Source: a virus. From it: a stretch of 60,242 nucleotides of DNA. Below, in pieces: positions 24,668-34,616 of this stretch. The notes beneath the pieces are model-generated. The model had not been told where the DNA came from, searched no databases, and saw only the letters and a program-made list of their open reading frames with translations. How positions within the stretch are numbered: position 1 is the stretch's first letter; each line of letters starts with the position of its first letter. The stretch covers positions 1 to 60,242 of IMG/VR virus record IMGVR_UViG_3300042445_000754. One strand, written 5' to 3'. A program made the position numbers and the translations under genes.

Positions 24668-27600
24668 TTATGAACATTTAAACGGATCTTCTTCTAATTC
24701 CAATTGTGTTAATATTTCAGCATCTGAAATTCCTTGACTTGCACTCACTAAGTCTCTCATTTGGTCATACTTAGTAGAACCTGGATTAACATATTGAAAC
24801 TCTTCAAATAACCTCTTACTTAAATATACAAATAATTCTTGAGGCATGGTATTAGGATCACCAAATCCATACTCTGGAAATGCAATTTTACCATCTTTAT
24901 CTTGAATTTGTTTGATTATATTAATTCTCTTTTCCCAAATATTTTTTAGTGTTTGGTATTGGTCAGGACTAAGCTCAACTTGTTTACCATTAACAACACT
25001 TGCAAATAAATTAGTTGGGAAATTAATAGACATGCTAGGTATTTCTGACATAAAGTTAGATGCACCACCTAGATTAGTACCTTTTGCAATTTGCTCAGGT
25101 TTAATCTCATAGACACTTGTGTTGTGTACAAAGACTACGTCCGGATTATTTTTACCTATGTTAGTGTAATAGTATATATTTTTAGCATTGCTATCATTAT
25201 ACATAAATACTCCTTCTTTATCTGTAGATCTTAAACCAAGTCTTTTTACTTCAGCTGTAGTATCTAGATTTGTAGAATCTTCTTCAGCTACTTGCTCACC
25301 TCTTTGTGGTGTAGGTGCAACTGTAGGACTAATTCTTTCAGGATTAGCATAATCCATATTAGACAAGTAGTCTTTAAATCTATTTTTGTTTAGATTAGTA
25401 ACTGAGTTCTGTCTGATAAACTGATCATAGAAGTTATCCAACACTGTAAATCCTTTTTTATTCAAAGCATCCATAAACTCACCAACCTCATCTTCTACAA
25501 CAGCTAAGAAATCTGTGTAGTCAACAACATTTGTAAAGCTTAATTTAGTTTTGTTTAGACCTGTTTGCAAGAAAGCAAATGTGTTTAAGTATTTAAACAT
25601 ATCACTGATTCTAGCATTCTCTTGTGGATCACTAACTTTTTGTACAGTTGGATCTGCTAATCTTTTAAGATCATTACTATAAAGATTGGCCTTATCATTA
25701 TCAAAACTCTTCTCAGCTAACAAGATGTTAAATGCAGTCTCAGTTTTATCTGAATCAAGTTTTAATCTACCCAATACTGGATAGTCTTTTGCAAGCTCTG
25801 GATTGTTTTGTAACAACTTAGACATTCTTACAGCAAAAGCATTATCACTATCTTGGAATAAGTGGAAGAAGTTGTATGAATTATCTAAAGCTTTGACAGC
25901 TAATAGTTTTTCATATGTATATCTTGCAGCTTTTTCACTTGATAAATCTGGGAACAGTTCTTTTGTAGTTTTTAGTTCTTCTTGGAATTCTACTGAAGTA
26001 GAGAAGTCTGTTGTAAGAGGGTATACTGATCTCAAGTACTCACGTTCTGAAACAAATTTCTGATATTCATTGAAGTTTGTTTCTTCATTATTCATGAATG
26101 TTGATGGATGTAATGGGTATAAACCTCTATCCTCGTAACTATTCTCTACATCTGATCCTTCTACCCAAGCCTGTGCTTTGAATTCTTTCTGTAATTGTTT
26201 AACATCTACATATAAAGTACCACCTTTAACAAATGCACCTCTCTTAAGTTCTTTTACAAGTGCAGTAGGAATTTTAGTCTCCATGTTTAAAGACATAAAT
26301 CCTTCTTCAGCTTTATATTTTCTTAGAGCATTCTGAAGAATAAAACTTACAATATCATTTCTAAATACATTGCTGAACATTTCAACATTCTTACCTGGAA
26401 AAGTAGTTTCAAGATCATTTCTGATTTGATTCTTTCTTGCAATTAAGTAATCACTAATCTGTTTGTGGTATCTTAATTTAAATAAAGGTCTACTTACAGC
26501 TAAAGCCATAGGTCCATTAAAGAAAGAACTAATTACAGAGTCATTCATCATTCTATCCAAAATTTCTCTTGGAATTCTTTCATCATACTGTAATTCATCA
26601 ATGTTAGCTTCACTTTGCTCTACATCAGATAAAGTAGACTTAGTAGCTGTATCTGGATTAGAACTCATTTTAAGTGCTGTATATCCAGAAATTTGTTGTT
26701 CTAATTCAAGGTAATGTAGGAACATAGCTTTTGCAATATCACTATCTGCATCATTATCCATGATAAGTTTTTCCATCTCCTTTTCAGTAAATGTTTGTTC
26801 TTTTCTACCATTGAAATGAGCATCCAATAATTCTTGGCCTTTTAAATATCTAGCATCATTACTAGAATTTTTAGCTAACTCAGCTTTGTCAAAATGTTTT
26901 CTAATAACTTCAGATGCAGCTTTGTATTTTGCTAATCCTGGACTATCTGGTTTCTTGTTAAGTACATCAGCAAAAGTAGATTTAGCAAGACGTTGTTCAT
27001 CCACATACTCTCTCACCAATGGGTTAGATACAAAATAGATTGCTTCTTGAACAGGTACACCAGCTTTAACTAGATAAAGTAAAGTTGGAGCTACCTCATA
27101 GTTACCTTGGATAAAGAAGATCCATGCATCTTTCTCAACATCCACCCAACCATTCATCATCTGAGAAATAACATCAGCTACTTTATTGACACCATCAACA
27201 TCATATAAATTTGACATAGAGATGACTTCTTTACCGTCCACAATCATTTTATTGTTTCTCAACCTCATGTTGCTCTTTCTCAATTCTTTCTTGATAGTAT
27301 ATTCATCCGGCATATAAGCACCAATTGAATTCATAATAACATTGAAAGTATTTTCAATAGCACCGAGACCTAAAGTTTTCTTACCTACAATATTAGATTC
27401 ATGTTTGTATATGTTATACATTGCTTCTAATACTCTTGTAGGACTAATTTCTCCAGTATTGTCAGTCATTTTATTATTCTTAGGATTGTACTCCGAAACA
27501 TACTCTGATAATTTTTCAGCAATGTCTTTAAGAATAAACGTACCATTTGGCATAATAAGAGATGCATAGTTATCAGGAAGCTCAAGAATGTTTCTGATAT

Positions 27601-30600
27601 CTTCTATAAGTTCATTTTCTAATGCAGCTTTTTGTTCTTTAACAGCTTTGGTAAAATTATCACCACCTCTAAGATTTTTTATAGCTTCATTATCTTTATA
27701 ACTACGTTTGATTATATTACCGTTTTCATCAATTGTATTCATGAAAATTGTAAGTTTATCAATATCAAAGTCACCCCCTGACTTAGCAACGATCTCTGCC
27801 GGTGGAATAATTATATTACCAGCTTGTGGAGGAAGGAATTCAAATACCTCAGCAAACTCCATAGAGTTAAGACCTTGTACAGGAATACGTACACCCACTA
27901 TAGTAATAGCTTTTCTGATTGCACCATCATTAGCATCTAACCAAGAGTCATCTTTGATTTTTTCATTTAATCTAGCTAATGATTTATCCATATCAAGTGT
28001 ACCATCTTCAAGATAAACACCTACAGTTTCTTCATTAGCATATTCTAAATTGAATAGGTTATAATATGAGCCCTGCATAGCTATCATAACTTTAGCAGCA
28101 GCAGTATAACCATTAGATTTTTTATGATAAGTAGGTAACAAGTATGTTGTAGAGGCCCATTTTTTGATCTCATCTTTACTTGCTTTTCTTAAATCAGGCT
28201 CTGTAAATTGATTTGCATACAAACCAACAGATACTTGAATTAATGGCTCACCTGTAACTTTTTGTTTGATTACTCTCTTATTAATCATAGAAAGTAATAA
28301 CTTCTCTATTTTAGCAGCTTCCGGGTGGAAAGAAAGATCATGGACTAAGTCTCCATTATTATCAAATACATCAATAAACTCAATAAGATCATCACTCAAA
28401 ACTTCTTCTCTTTCAAGATTTGTTCTGATCATGTTTACAAGTTTAGCAATGCTTGACTTATCTTTAGCTTTGTATTCTCCAGGAGTAGTTTCTTCATACC
28501 CCATCTCTTCAAGAAGTTCTATCTTAAGTAGGTTAGTATACTCTTCAACGTGATCTAGATATTTTTTTACTCTAGTGTTAGTAATGTCTTGATATTTTGT
28601 AGACTTGATTACACCTTGCTCATATAGACCCTCAAGAATTAACTTTCTCAACTGTGTAGAGAAGATTGATTTACCTTTGTAAGTTGCATTAACCTCTGTT
28701 TGGTTCTTCAAATACTCAGCATAAATAGTGTTAATTGTAAATTCTGAGTTTTTATTGAATGTTCCATCAGGGTTTAAAACAACATCTCCGTTTCCAATAT
28801 GACCTACTTTGGAACCAGACTCAAATAAAACGTAGTCTATTTGGTCTTTCATCATTTTCTCATGCAAGTCAAATAACGGAGTACCCTCTCTTCCTACTCC
28901 AGGAATAATAGGAGCAAGAGAGAACTTGTGGAAAGAGTTAACAGGAAGACCTGTTGATTCTATATTACCAAAGTACTGTAATTTATATGGAGGGAAGAAC
29001 TCTACTACATCCTCTACAGTGATATTCTCACCCATAGCAACTTTTCTGTATAGTAATTCTTGTTGATCACCCCAGTTACCTTCTAGATGTTTTAATCTTC
29101 TATAAGTCTCAAAGGATACAATACCCTGACCATCAGCAATCTTCATCTGTGCTTTGTCAGCTGAGAAGTATTCAGATGCTGCTTTGTCTGCAATTTCTTT
29201 TGCTTTCTTCTTGTCTTTAGTTCTTTCATATGCAGCTGCTTCAATCTCATCTCTGTACTCTTTGTACATAACAGAATTGAACTGCATTTCTTTTATAATA
29301 GCTGTTTGTAAAGTACCATCATAGTTTCTAACTTCATAACCTCTTCTATCAGCATAGTAGTTTTTCAAAGAACTAACATAGATTTGTGCTCTTTTGTCTG
29401 CTCTAAATCCTTTACCACCAGATGCTAGACCTGCATTACGTTTGTGGAATTCTTCTTTAGCATGATTATATTGTACTAAATCTCCATATGCAATGATAAC
29501 AGTCTCCATCTTATGGATGAAAGAGTTATATGTGTAAGCTTTTACTAATGCAGTTTCTATGTCTTTTTCAGTAAGATCTTCATTAGTAACTCTGATTCTT
29601 TCAATAAGACCTTTGTCTACATACTTAGCTTTTTGAAGTCTACCATAGTTAGCAGCAGTATCAATATCAAAATAATCTTCAACATCTTTTCTAATTTGAT
29701 CTCTTAACTCCGGGTTATTATCTAACTCAGTCATTAAATCAAAATCAGAAAGACTATTGTCTGAAGCTTTATCAATTATAGCATACAAACTTTTTTGTGT
29801 GGTTGCTCTAAGGACATCATCAAATGCAGTAAAGGCTTGTCCAGCCATAACTGCAGTTTTTTGACCATCTTTTCTTTTTACTTTTCTATTATAGCCAGCA
29901 TAATTCTTGAACTTATCTTTATCCTGTTGGAATCTAAAGATTCTATTACCCTCACCAACAAGATATCCTTCAATGATATCATATGATTTTAGTGTACCAT
30001 CAGCATAAGGTAAGAAAGACTCCATATCTACATAAAGTTTAGAAGCTTTTTTACCATTATAAGTCTTGATATCACCATCAAGAGTCATACCCATTGCAGT
30101 GTTTTTAGAAGCATGTCTCATGAATTCCTCAACACCACTCAATAACATCGTGTGAAACTCTTGTAGGTATTTACTAGTAGCATCCATTGATGCTGTAGAA
30201 GTACCTCCTTCATTTCTACGACTTACCATCTGAGTACCAGCAACATTTTGCAATACAATTTTTGTATCTGAAATTTTTTGACCATATGTTTGAGACATAG
30301 GATCAAGATCAAATATTGAAGTTAAAAGTTTTGAGAAAGGACTGAATGTATTATTTGATTCATTCAACCATCTCATATGTTTAAATCTACCATTTGGATC
30401 AGCTTCAGCTGTTGTAAGTTGTTGCCAATTGTCAGCATAATTAATAGCTGCAATAATTCTTGTGATAGTATTATCAACCATGTGTTCCCATACTCTGTTT
30501 CCTTCAGGGGTTTGTACACTAAAGTTTGAATAACTATCAGAGAATGCATTTTGAATTCCTGCTAATGCTCTGATTCTACCTCTTACTTCATCACTTTGTG

Positions 30601-33600
30601 CTTGGTTATCTCTAAGTGATTCAGGAAGACCATTAAGTAAGTATGTAAGTGGGTCTTTCTTAAATAAGAATGCGTCAGAAGATGCACTTTTATTTACTTT
30701 TTTGATAACCTCATACATTCTATCAACACCAAATGTTGTACTGAATGGCGTAGTTCTGTTGTTAATCATCTCTTTGATTGCAGAACTAGATTGATCTAAC
30801 ACAACACCAATAGCTTGTAAGAACTCATTAGCTTTACGGTAGTTAAATCTACCATCAGTACCAAAGTCTTTTACAATTTTAGCTGTGTTCAATATATTAT
30901 TACCATACTTATCTTTTGATACATATGGGTTAATTGTACTATCTGCAGTAACAAAGTTAGATTTCCAATCTTGAATTACCTGGTATACATCAAAGTTAGC
31001 TTTAGCAACACGGGCTTCAAAAGATTTATTTATACCTTCCTCAGTTCTAGCTTCTTCTTTGTTTAAGTTAAGCTGAACATATGGGATTCTTGGTTTCTTA
31101 AAGTCTTGCCAGAAATTTGTTTCTGATGCAAACTCCATTGAAGTATACTCCCCTAGAGCAGTCTTCTCATTAAAGAATGGATTAGGTAGTAACGTTTGTA
31201 GTTGTTCAAGCTCAGGATAATTCTCAGAATTTTCAAAGATTCTTGAGTACATATCCATTTCATCAAATGAACCTTCTAAGATTTTAGCAAGTCTATTCCA
31301 AGTAATGTCAATGTCCTGTAATACAGGAAGACCAAAAAGACCTTCTCTACTAGTTACAATCTCTCCATTTTCTTTGGATACTTTGAAGATACTAGCTAAT
31401 AACATCATAGTGTCTTCACTAGCAAGTTCTTTTGAAGAAATAGTGTTACCGTCATTTAACTTAAACAAGTTACTCTTCTCAATATTGCTTGGATCTTCAA
31501 TCTCTATATATTCATCTCTTAGTACACGGAATCTAGACTTCTCAAGATGATATGCTATAACATTGTTTTTTTCTTTACCATCAAGACTATCTGTTAGATT
31601 ACCAAAATTAGCTGTGATCTTATCTAACAATTCTAATTCTTCAATGAATTTAGGATCAGTTAATAACTCATCATCAGCCTCTAGATCAGTAACATAAGCA
31701 ATTCTTAATCTTTCAAATCTGTCATAGATATCTCTGTAAAGATCTTTTTTGTTTTCTGGATCTTTAAGAAGTTTTAATGCAGCAGCTGTTGTATTGAAGT
31801 CTCTGTTGTGAGCTTGAAATATAACAGACATCATGCTGTCCATTGCATCAGCAATTTTCTTAGACTCTTCTAATGTAAAGTTATCATTGATGATCTTACT
31901 TCTGTTTAGTTTCCCAAACATTACATTATCCATAGAAGGTTTTAAGCTAGATAGAATACTTGGATTCTCTGAAGCTCTGTATAATTTGTCAAACAATTCT
32001 TTTACAGACTCAACATCTTGCAAGCTTGTAGCAGCTTGTTTCTTACTAACTTTACCAAATAGCTTTTGGATAAACTGGTAGATCTTGTCAAACAGTCTAC
32101 CTAAAAGACCTTTAACTTCTTTCTTACCTTTTGATTTAGCATATGATCTAAATTCTTCAGCCAAAGATTCCTCTATATCAAAGAAACTTTTGCCTTTGTA
32201 TTTAGGTAACGATTGTATTTCTTCATAAAGTTTGATCTTCTCATCCTTAGTTAAAAGTAATTGAGAGAAACCGTGCCATGCTTCATGATAAACATCAACC
32301 ATGGTACCACCATCAGCTTCATAAAGAGTAATACCATAACCAGACCAGGTAGCAAATGCATCTGAGTTTACAATTTCTGTTACTCTCTCAAGACTAATGA
32401 ACTTACTCAAAGGTGAATTGTTCCACCATGTCTCTGCTTTTTGTCTGTCAGATTTAGAAGTAAAGACTTTGTCTAAGAATCTATCACGCAGTTTACTTCT
32501 GTCTAATCCTTTCTTTTTATATAAAGCACTGTTTGATGAACCATTAATGATATCATCTAATAGAGATACTCTAGTTGATGGATTGTTCTTAATGTTTGTT
32601 TCTTTAGCTTCAGCTTCTGTTTTAGAAGGAGTTTCTTTTGCAGTTACTGGCTTGGTACGGATCTGTTTTTTAGGAGCAGCTTTTGGTGCTTCTTTATCAA
32701 CCTTAGTTTTAGCAACAGGTGTTGATTGAGTAGGTTTTGGTCTACCAACAGGAATGATTCCATCAAACTCAACAGTACCTTCAGGTATTGCATAAGTCAG
32801 ATAAGCATTCATACCATTCTCATATGCATTAGTCTCAGCTGTATATGTAATTTTGATAAATGGTTTAATTACTTCAAAATAATTCTTAGAGACTTCAGTA
32901 ATTTTATCTCCTTCAATATTATAATCAGTAATAGTTTTACCCTTATACTTATTATTGTATTGCACATTAGCTGGCCAAAACTGATCTTTAACTTTGTCTT
33001 TTGGTCTAGCATTTAATAAATGATCTATAATAAGTTTTTTACCTTCTTCAGTATAAAGAACATCTTGAGGTATCTCTTTACCATTGATCTCTACAAAGAA
33101 TGTTTTCTCATTATTTACAATAAGAACCTTTGCTCTAATTCTATCTCTGTTATATGGAAGATTTGTTTTGTATCCTGTTTTAGGATCTTTCATCAAAGCA
33201 TTATTGATAAAGATTTCAAAGTATGCTTTTCTTTCATCCGGTGTCAACTCTCTACCTTTTAACTTTGCTGTAGTAGTTAATACTGTTGCAAGTTGTTCAG
33301 CCAAAGACTGATCAATGTCTGATCTTTGTAAAAATACTTCTTGGTCAACATTTAATCCTCCAGCTTTAGTTTTCTGAATAATAACATATTGTTTACCACT
33401 ATCTTTACCAGTTGTGATACCAGTATAATTTTTGATATCTGCTTCAGTAAGACCAGCTTCTTCCAAAGTCATAGTCTTAATTGCTGTTCTTGGAATACCA
33501 AATGTTCCTCCTAAAATTGGAAGAATGATTTGTAACTCACCATTAGACTCTTCAATTAATTTTCTTAATTGATAAAGCTCATTCATTTCTCTGTCTTGAC

Positions 33601-34615
33601 GATCTTTGATAGTTTTAACAAGTTGTTTGAATTGAGCTTCGGTTACTTTAACCTTACCATTACTCTCTTCTTCAATCAAAGCTTTCTGTCTACCAGCAAT
33701 TACTTCTGGTTGAACAAGATTATAATGACGATTACTTCTGTTAGATAATAATAACTTACCATCTACAAGGTTTACTTTTCTAAGATATTGGTAAACTATT
33801 CTACCCTCTTGAGGATTGTCTGTAATTGTACCGTCTTCTTTAAAATAAACTAGATCTCCTTTTGCATCAGTTATAACAGCTGCTATACCATTATCATTAG
33901 GATTCTTCTCTAGGAATAATCTATCATCAGTAGTCAATAACTCAGGAGAAATGTTTCTTGTAAGTTGAGTAGTCAATGCAAGTATTACTCCATTGTATTC
34001 AATCTCTTCTGTACCTACTCTTTGTTTAGATATTTCTACTATAGCTTTAACTACTTCAGAAAATAGTTTCTTTTCAGGATCTATATTATTTCTGTCAGCC
34101 TCAGATAGTGTTTCTGGATTTCCTGCAAATGCCATTTGGATAGAGGTAGCCCAAGGAGTTGTTACTTTAGCACCATTATCTTCATTAAATGACCAGAACT
34201 CCTTCTCGTCTACTTCAGGAACAAAGTCTTTTTTACCTTTGTTTGTATTTTTAATCTCAGAATCAATCTGCTGCTTGCTCTTTTTTTTAGTTGCAATATC
34301 CTTTCCTACCTCAGTAAGATCAGCATATCTTTTTCTCATTTGTGCAAGAGCAGTAAAATCAAAACCATTATCAACTAGATAATCATTAGCTTCATTGTCT
34401 TGAGTAACTAAATGGAATACATCAGGAATAGCTTGTGCATATAACATAGCTTTAACTTGATCTCCTGTAGCTTCTTTTACAACATTGTATGTGTCTTGAA
34501 CAATTTTATTCAAGTCAATTGCAGGTAATTCAGAATTACCTAATCTATCAGTTACTTCACCATAAAGTACTTCATATAAATCTAATACCTGCTCTCTATT
34601 TAAACTACATGCCAT
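24668..34615 (-). CDS. giant virion RNA polymerase (crAss-like, DFDID)
   Basis: 3315 aa, single chain. The catalytic metal-binding motif DFDID is at residues 2282-2286 (nt 27758-27772), preceded by KSGG. An RIPVQGLNS segment begins at Arg2243, 39 residues earlier; in E. coli RNA polymerase beta-prime the RAPTLHR motif precedes NADFDGD by about 35 residues. This matches the two-barrel polymerases of crAss-like phages, which are packaged in the virion and transcribe early genes. The N-terminal third also holds a zincin domain (HEAWH 777-781, EE 820-821) after a Lys/Pro/Thr-rich linker (about 630-690). Regions after the catalytic core are long, helical and unassigned. Its stop is 1 nt from the next start, so translation is coupled to the 1978-aa gene. 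Confidence 0.9.
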   Translation of the reverse strand: MACSLNREQVLDLYEVLYGEVTDRLGNSELPAIDLNKIVQDTYNVVKEATGDQVKAMLYAQAIPDVFHLVTQDNEANDYLVDNGFDFTALAQMRKRYADLTEVGKDIATKKKSKQQIDSEIKNTNKGKKDFVPEVDEKEFWSFNEDNGAKVTTPWATSIQMAFAGNPETLSEADRNNIDPEKKLFSEVVKAIVEISKQRVGTEEIEYNGVILALTTQLTRNISPELLTTDDRLFLEKNPNDNGIAAVITDAKGDLVYFKEDGTITDNPQEGRIVYQYLRKVNLVDGKLLLSNRSNRHYNLVQPEVIAGRQKALIEEESNGKVKVTEAQFKQLVKTIKDRQDREMNELYQLRKLIEESNGELQIILPILGGTFGIPRTAIKTMTLEEAGLTEADIKNYTGITTGKDSGKQYVIIQKTKAGGLNVDQEVFLQRSDIDQSLAEQLATVLTTTAKLKGRELTPDERKAYFEIFINNALMKDPKTGYKTNLPYNRDRIRAKVLIVNNEKTFFVEINGKEIPQDVLYTEEGKKLIIDHLLNARPKDKVKDQFWPANVQYNNKYKGKTITDYNIEGDKITEVSKNYFEVIKPFIKITYTAETNAYENGMNAYLTYAIPEGTVEFDGIIPVGRPKPTQSTPVAKTKVDKEAPKAAPKKQIRTKPVTAKETPSKTEAEAKETNIKNNPSTRVSLLDDIINGSSNSALYKKKGLDRSKLRDRFLDKVFTSKSDRQKAETWWNNSPLSKFISLERVTEIVNSDAFATWSGYGITLYEADGGTMVDVYHEAWHGFSQLLLTKDEKIKLYEEIQSLPKYKGKSFFDIEESLAEEFRSYAKSKGKKEVKGLLGRLFDKIYQFIQKLFGKVSKKQAATSLQDVESVKELFDKLYRASENPSILSSLKPSMDNVMFGKLNRSKIINDNFTLEESKKIADAMDSMMSVIFQAHNRDFNTTAAALKLLKDPENKKDLYRDIYDRFERLRIAYVTDLEADDELLTDPKFIEELELLDKITANFGNLTDSLDGKEKNNVIAYHLEKSRFRVLRDEYIEIEDPSNIEKSNLFKLNDGNTISSKELASEDTMMLLASIFKVSKENGEIVTSREGLFGLPVLQDIDITWNRLAKILEGSFDEMDMYSRIFENSENYPELEQLQTLLPNPFFNEKTALGEYTSMEFASETNFWQDFKKPRIPYVQLNLNKEEARTEEGINKSFEARVAKANFDVYQVIQDWKSNFVTADSTINPYVSKDKYGNNILNTAKIVKDFGTDGRFNYRKANEFLQAIGVVLDQSSSAIKEMINNRTTPFSTTFGVDRMYEVIKKVNKSASSDAFLFKKDPLTYLLNGLPESLRDNQAQSDEVRGRIRALAGIQNAFSDSYSNFSVQTPEGNRVWEHMVDNTITRIIAAINYADNWQQLTTAEADPNGRFKHMRWLNESNNTFSPFSKLLTSIFDLDPMSQTYGQKISDTKIVLQNVAGTQMVSRRNEGGTSTASMDATSKYLQEFHTMLLSGVEEFMRHASKNTAMGMTLDGDIKTYNGKKASKLYVDMESFLPYADGTLKSYDIIEGYLVGEGNRIFRFQQDKDKFKNYAGYNRKVKRKDGQKTAVMAGQAFTAFDDVLRATTQKSLYAIIDKASDNSLSDFDLMTELDNNPELRDQIRKDVEDYFDIDTAANYGRLQKAKYVDKGLIERIRVTNEDLTEKDIETALVKAYTYNSFIHKMETVIIAYGDLVQYNHAKEEFHKRNAGLASGGKGFRADKRAQIYVSSLKNYYADRRGYEVRNYDGTLQTAIIKEMQFNSVMYKEYRDEIEAAAYERTKDKKKAKEIADKAASEYFSADKAQMKIADGQGIVSFETYRRLKHLEGNWGDQQELLYRKVAMGENITVEDVVEFFPPYKLQYFGNIESTGLPVNSFHKFSLAPIIPGVGREGTPLFDLHEKMMKDQIDYVLFESGSKVGHIGNGDVVLNPDGTFNKNSEFTINTIYAEYLKNQTEVNATYKGKSIFSTQLRKLILEGLYEQGVIKSTKYQDITNTRVKKYLDHVEEYTNLLKIELLEEMGYEETTPGEYKAKDKSSIAKLVNMIRTNLEREEVLSDDLIEFIDVFDNNGDLVHDLSFHPEAAKIEKLLLSMINKRVIKQKVTGEPLIQVSVGLYANQFTEPDLRKASKDEIKKWASTTYLLPTYHKKSNGYTAAAKVMIAMQGSYYNLFNLEYANEETVGVYLEDGTLDMDKSLARLNEKIKDDSWLDANDGAIRKAITIVGVRIPVQGLNSMEFAEVFEFLPPQAGNIIIPPAEIVAKSGGDFDIDKLTIFMNTIDENGNIIKRSYKDNEAIKNLRGGDNFTKAVKEQKAALENELIEDIRNILELPDNYASLIMPNGTFILKDIAEKLSEYVSEYNPKNNKMTDNTGEISPTRVLEAMYNIYKHESNIVGKKTLGLGAIENTFNVIMNSIGAYMPDEYTIKKELRKSNMRLRNNKMIVDGKEVISMSNLYDVDGVNKVADVISQMMNGWVDVEKDAWIFFIQGNYEVAPTLLYLVKAGVPVQEAIYFVSNPLVREYVDEQRLAKSTFADVLNKKPDSPGLAKYKAASEVIRKHFDKAELAKNSSNDARYLKGQELLDAHFNGRKEQTFTEKEMEKLIMDNDADSDIAKAMFLHYLELEQQISGYTALKMSSNPDTATKSTLSDVEQSEANIDELQYDERIPREILDRMMNDSVISSFFNGPMALAVSRPLFKLRYHKQISDYLIARKNQIRNDLETTFPGKNVEMFSNVFRNDIVSFILQNALRKYKAEEGFMSLNMETKIPTALVKELKRGAFVKGGTLYVDVKQLQKEFKAQAWVEGSDVENSYEDRGLYPLHPSTFMNNEETNFNEYQKFVSEREYLRSVYPLTTDFSTSVEFQEELKTTKELFPDLSSEKAARYTYEKLLAVKALDNSYNFFHLFQDSDNAFAVRMSKLLQNNPELAKDYPVLGRLKLDSDKTETAFNILLAEKSFDNDKANLYSNDLKRLADPTVQKVSDPQENARISDMFKYLNTFAFLQTGLNKTKLSFTNVVDYTDFLAVVEDEVGEFMDALNKKGFTVLDNFYDQFIRQNSVTNLNKNRFKDYLSNMDYANPERISPTVAPTPQRGEQVAEEDSTNLDTTAEVKRLGLRSTDKEGVFMYNDSNAKNIYYYTNIGKNNPDVVFVHNTSVYEIKPEQIAKGTNLGGASNFMSEIPSMSINFPTNLFASVVNGKQVELSPDQYQTLKNIWEKRINIIKQIQDKDGKIAFPEYGFGDPNTMPQELFVYLSKRLFEEFQYVNPGSTKYDQMRDLVSASQGISDAEILTQLELEEDPFKCS

Positions 34616-34616
34616 T

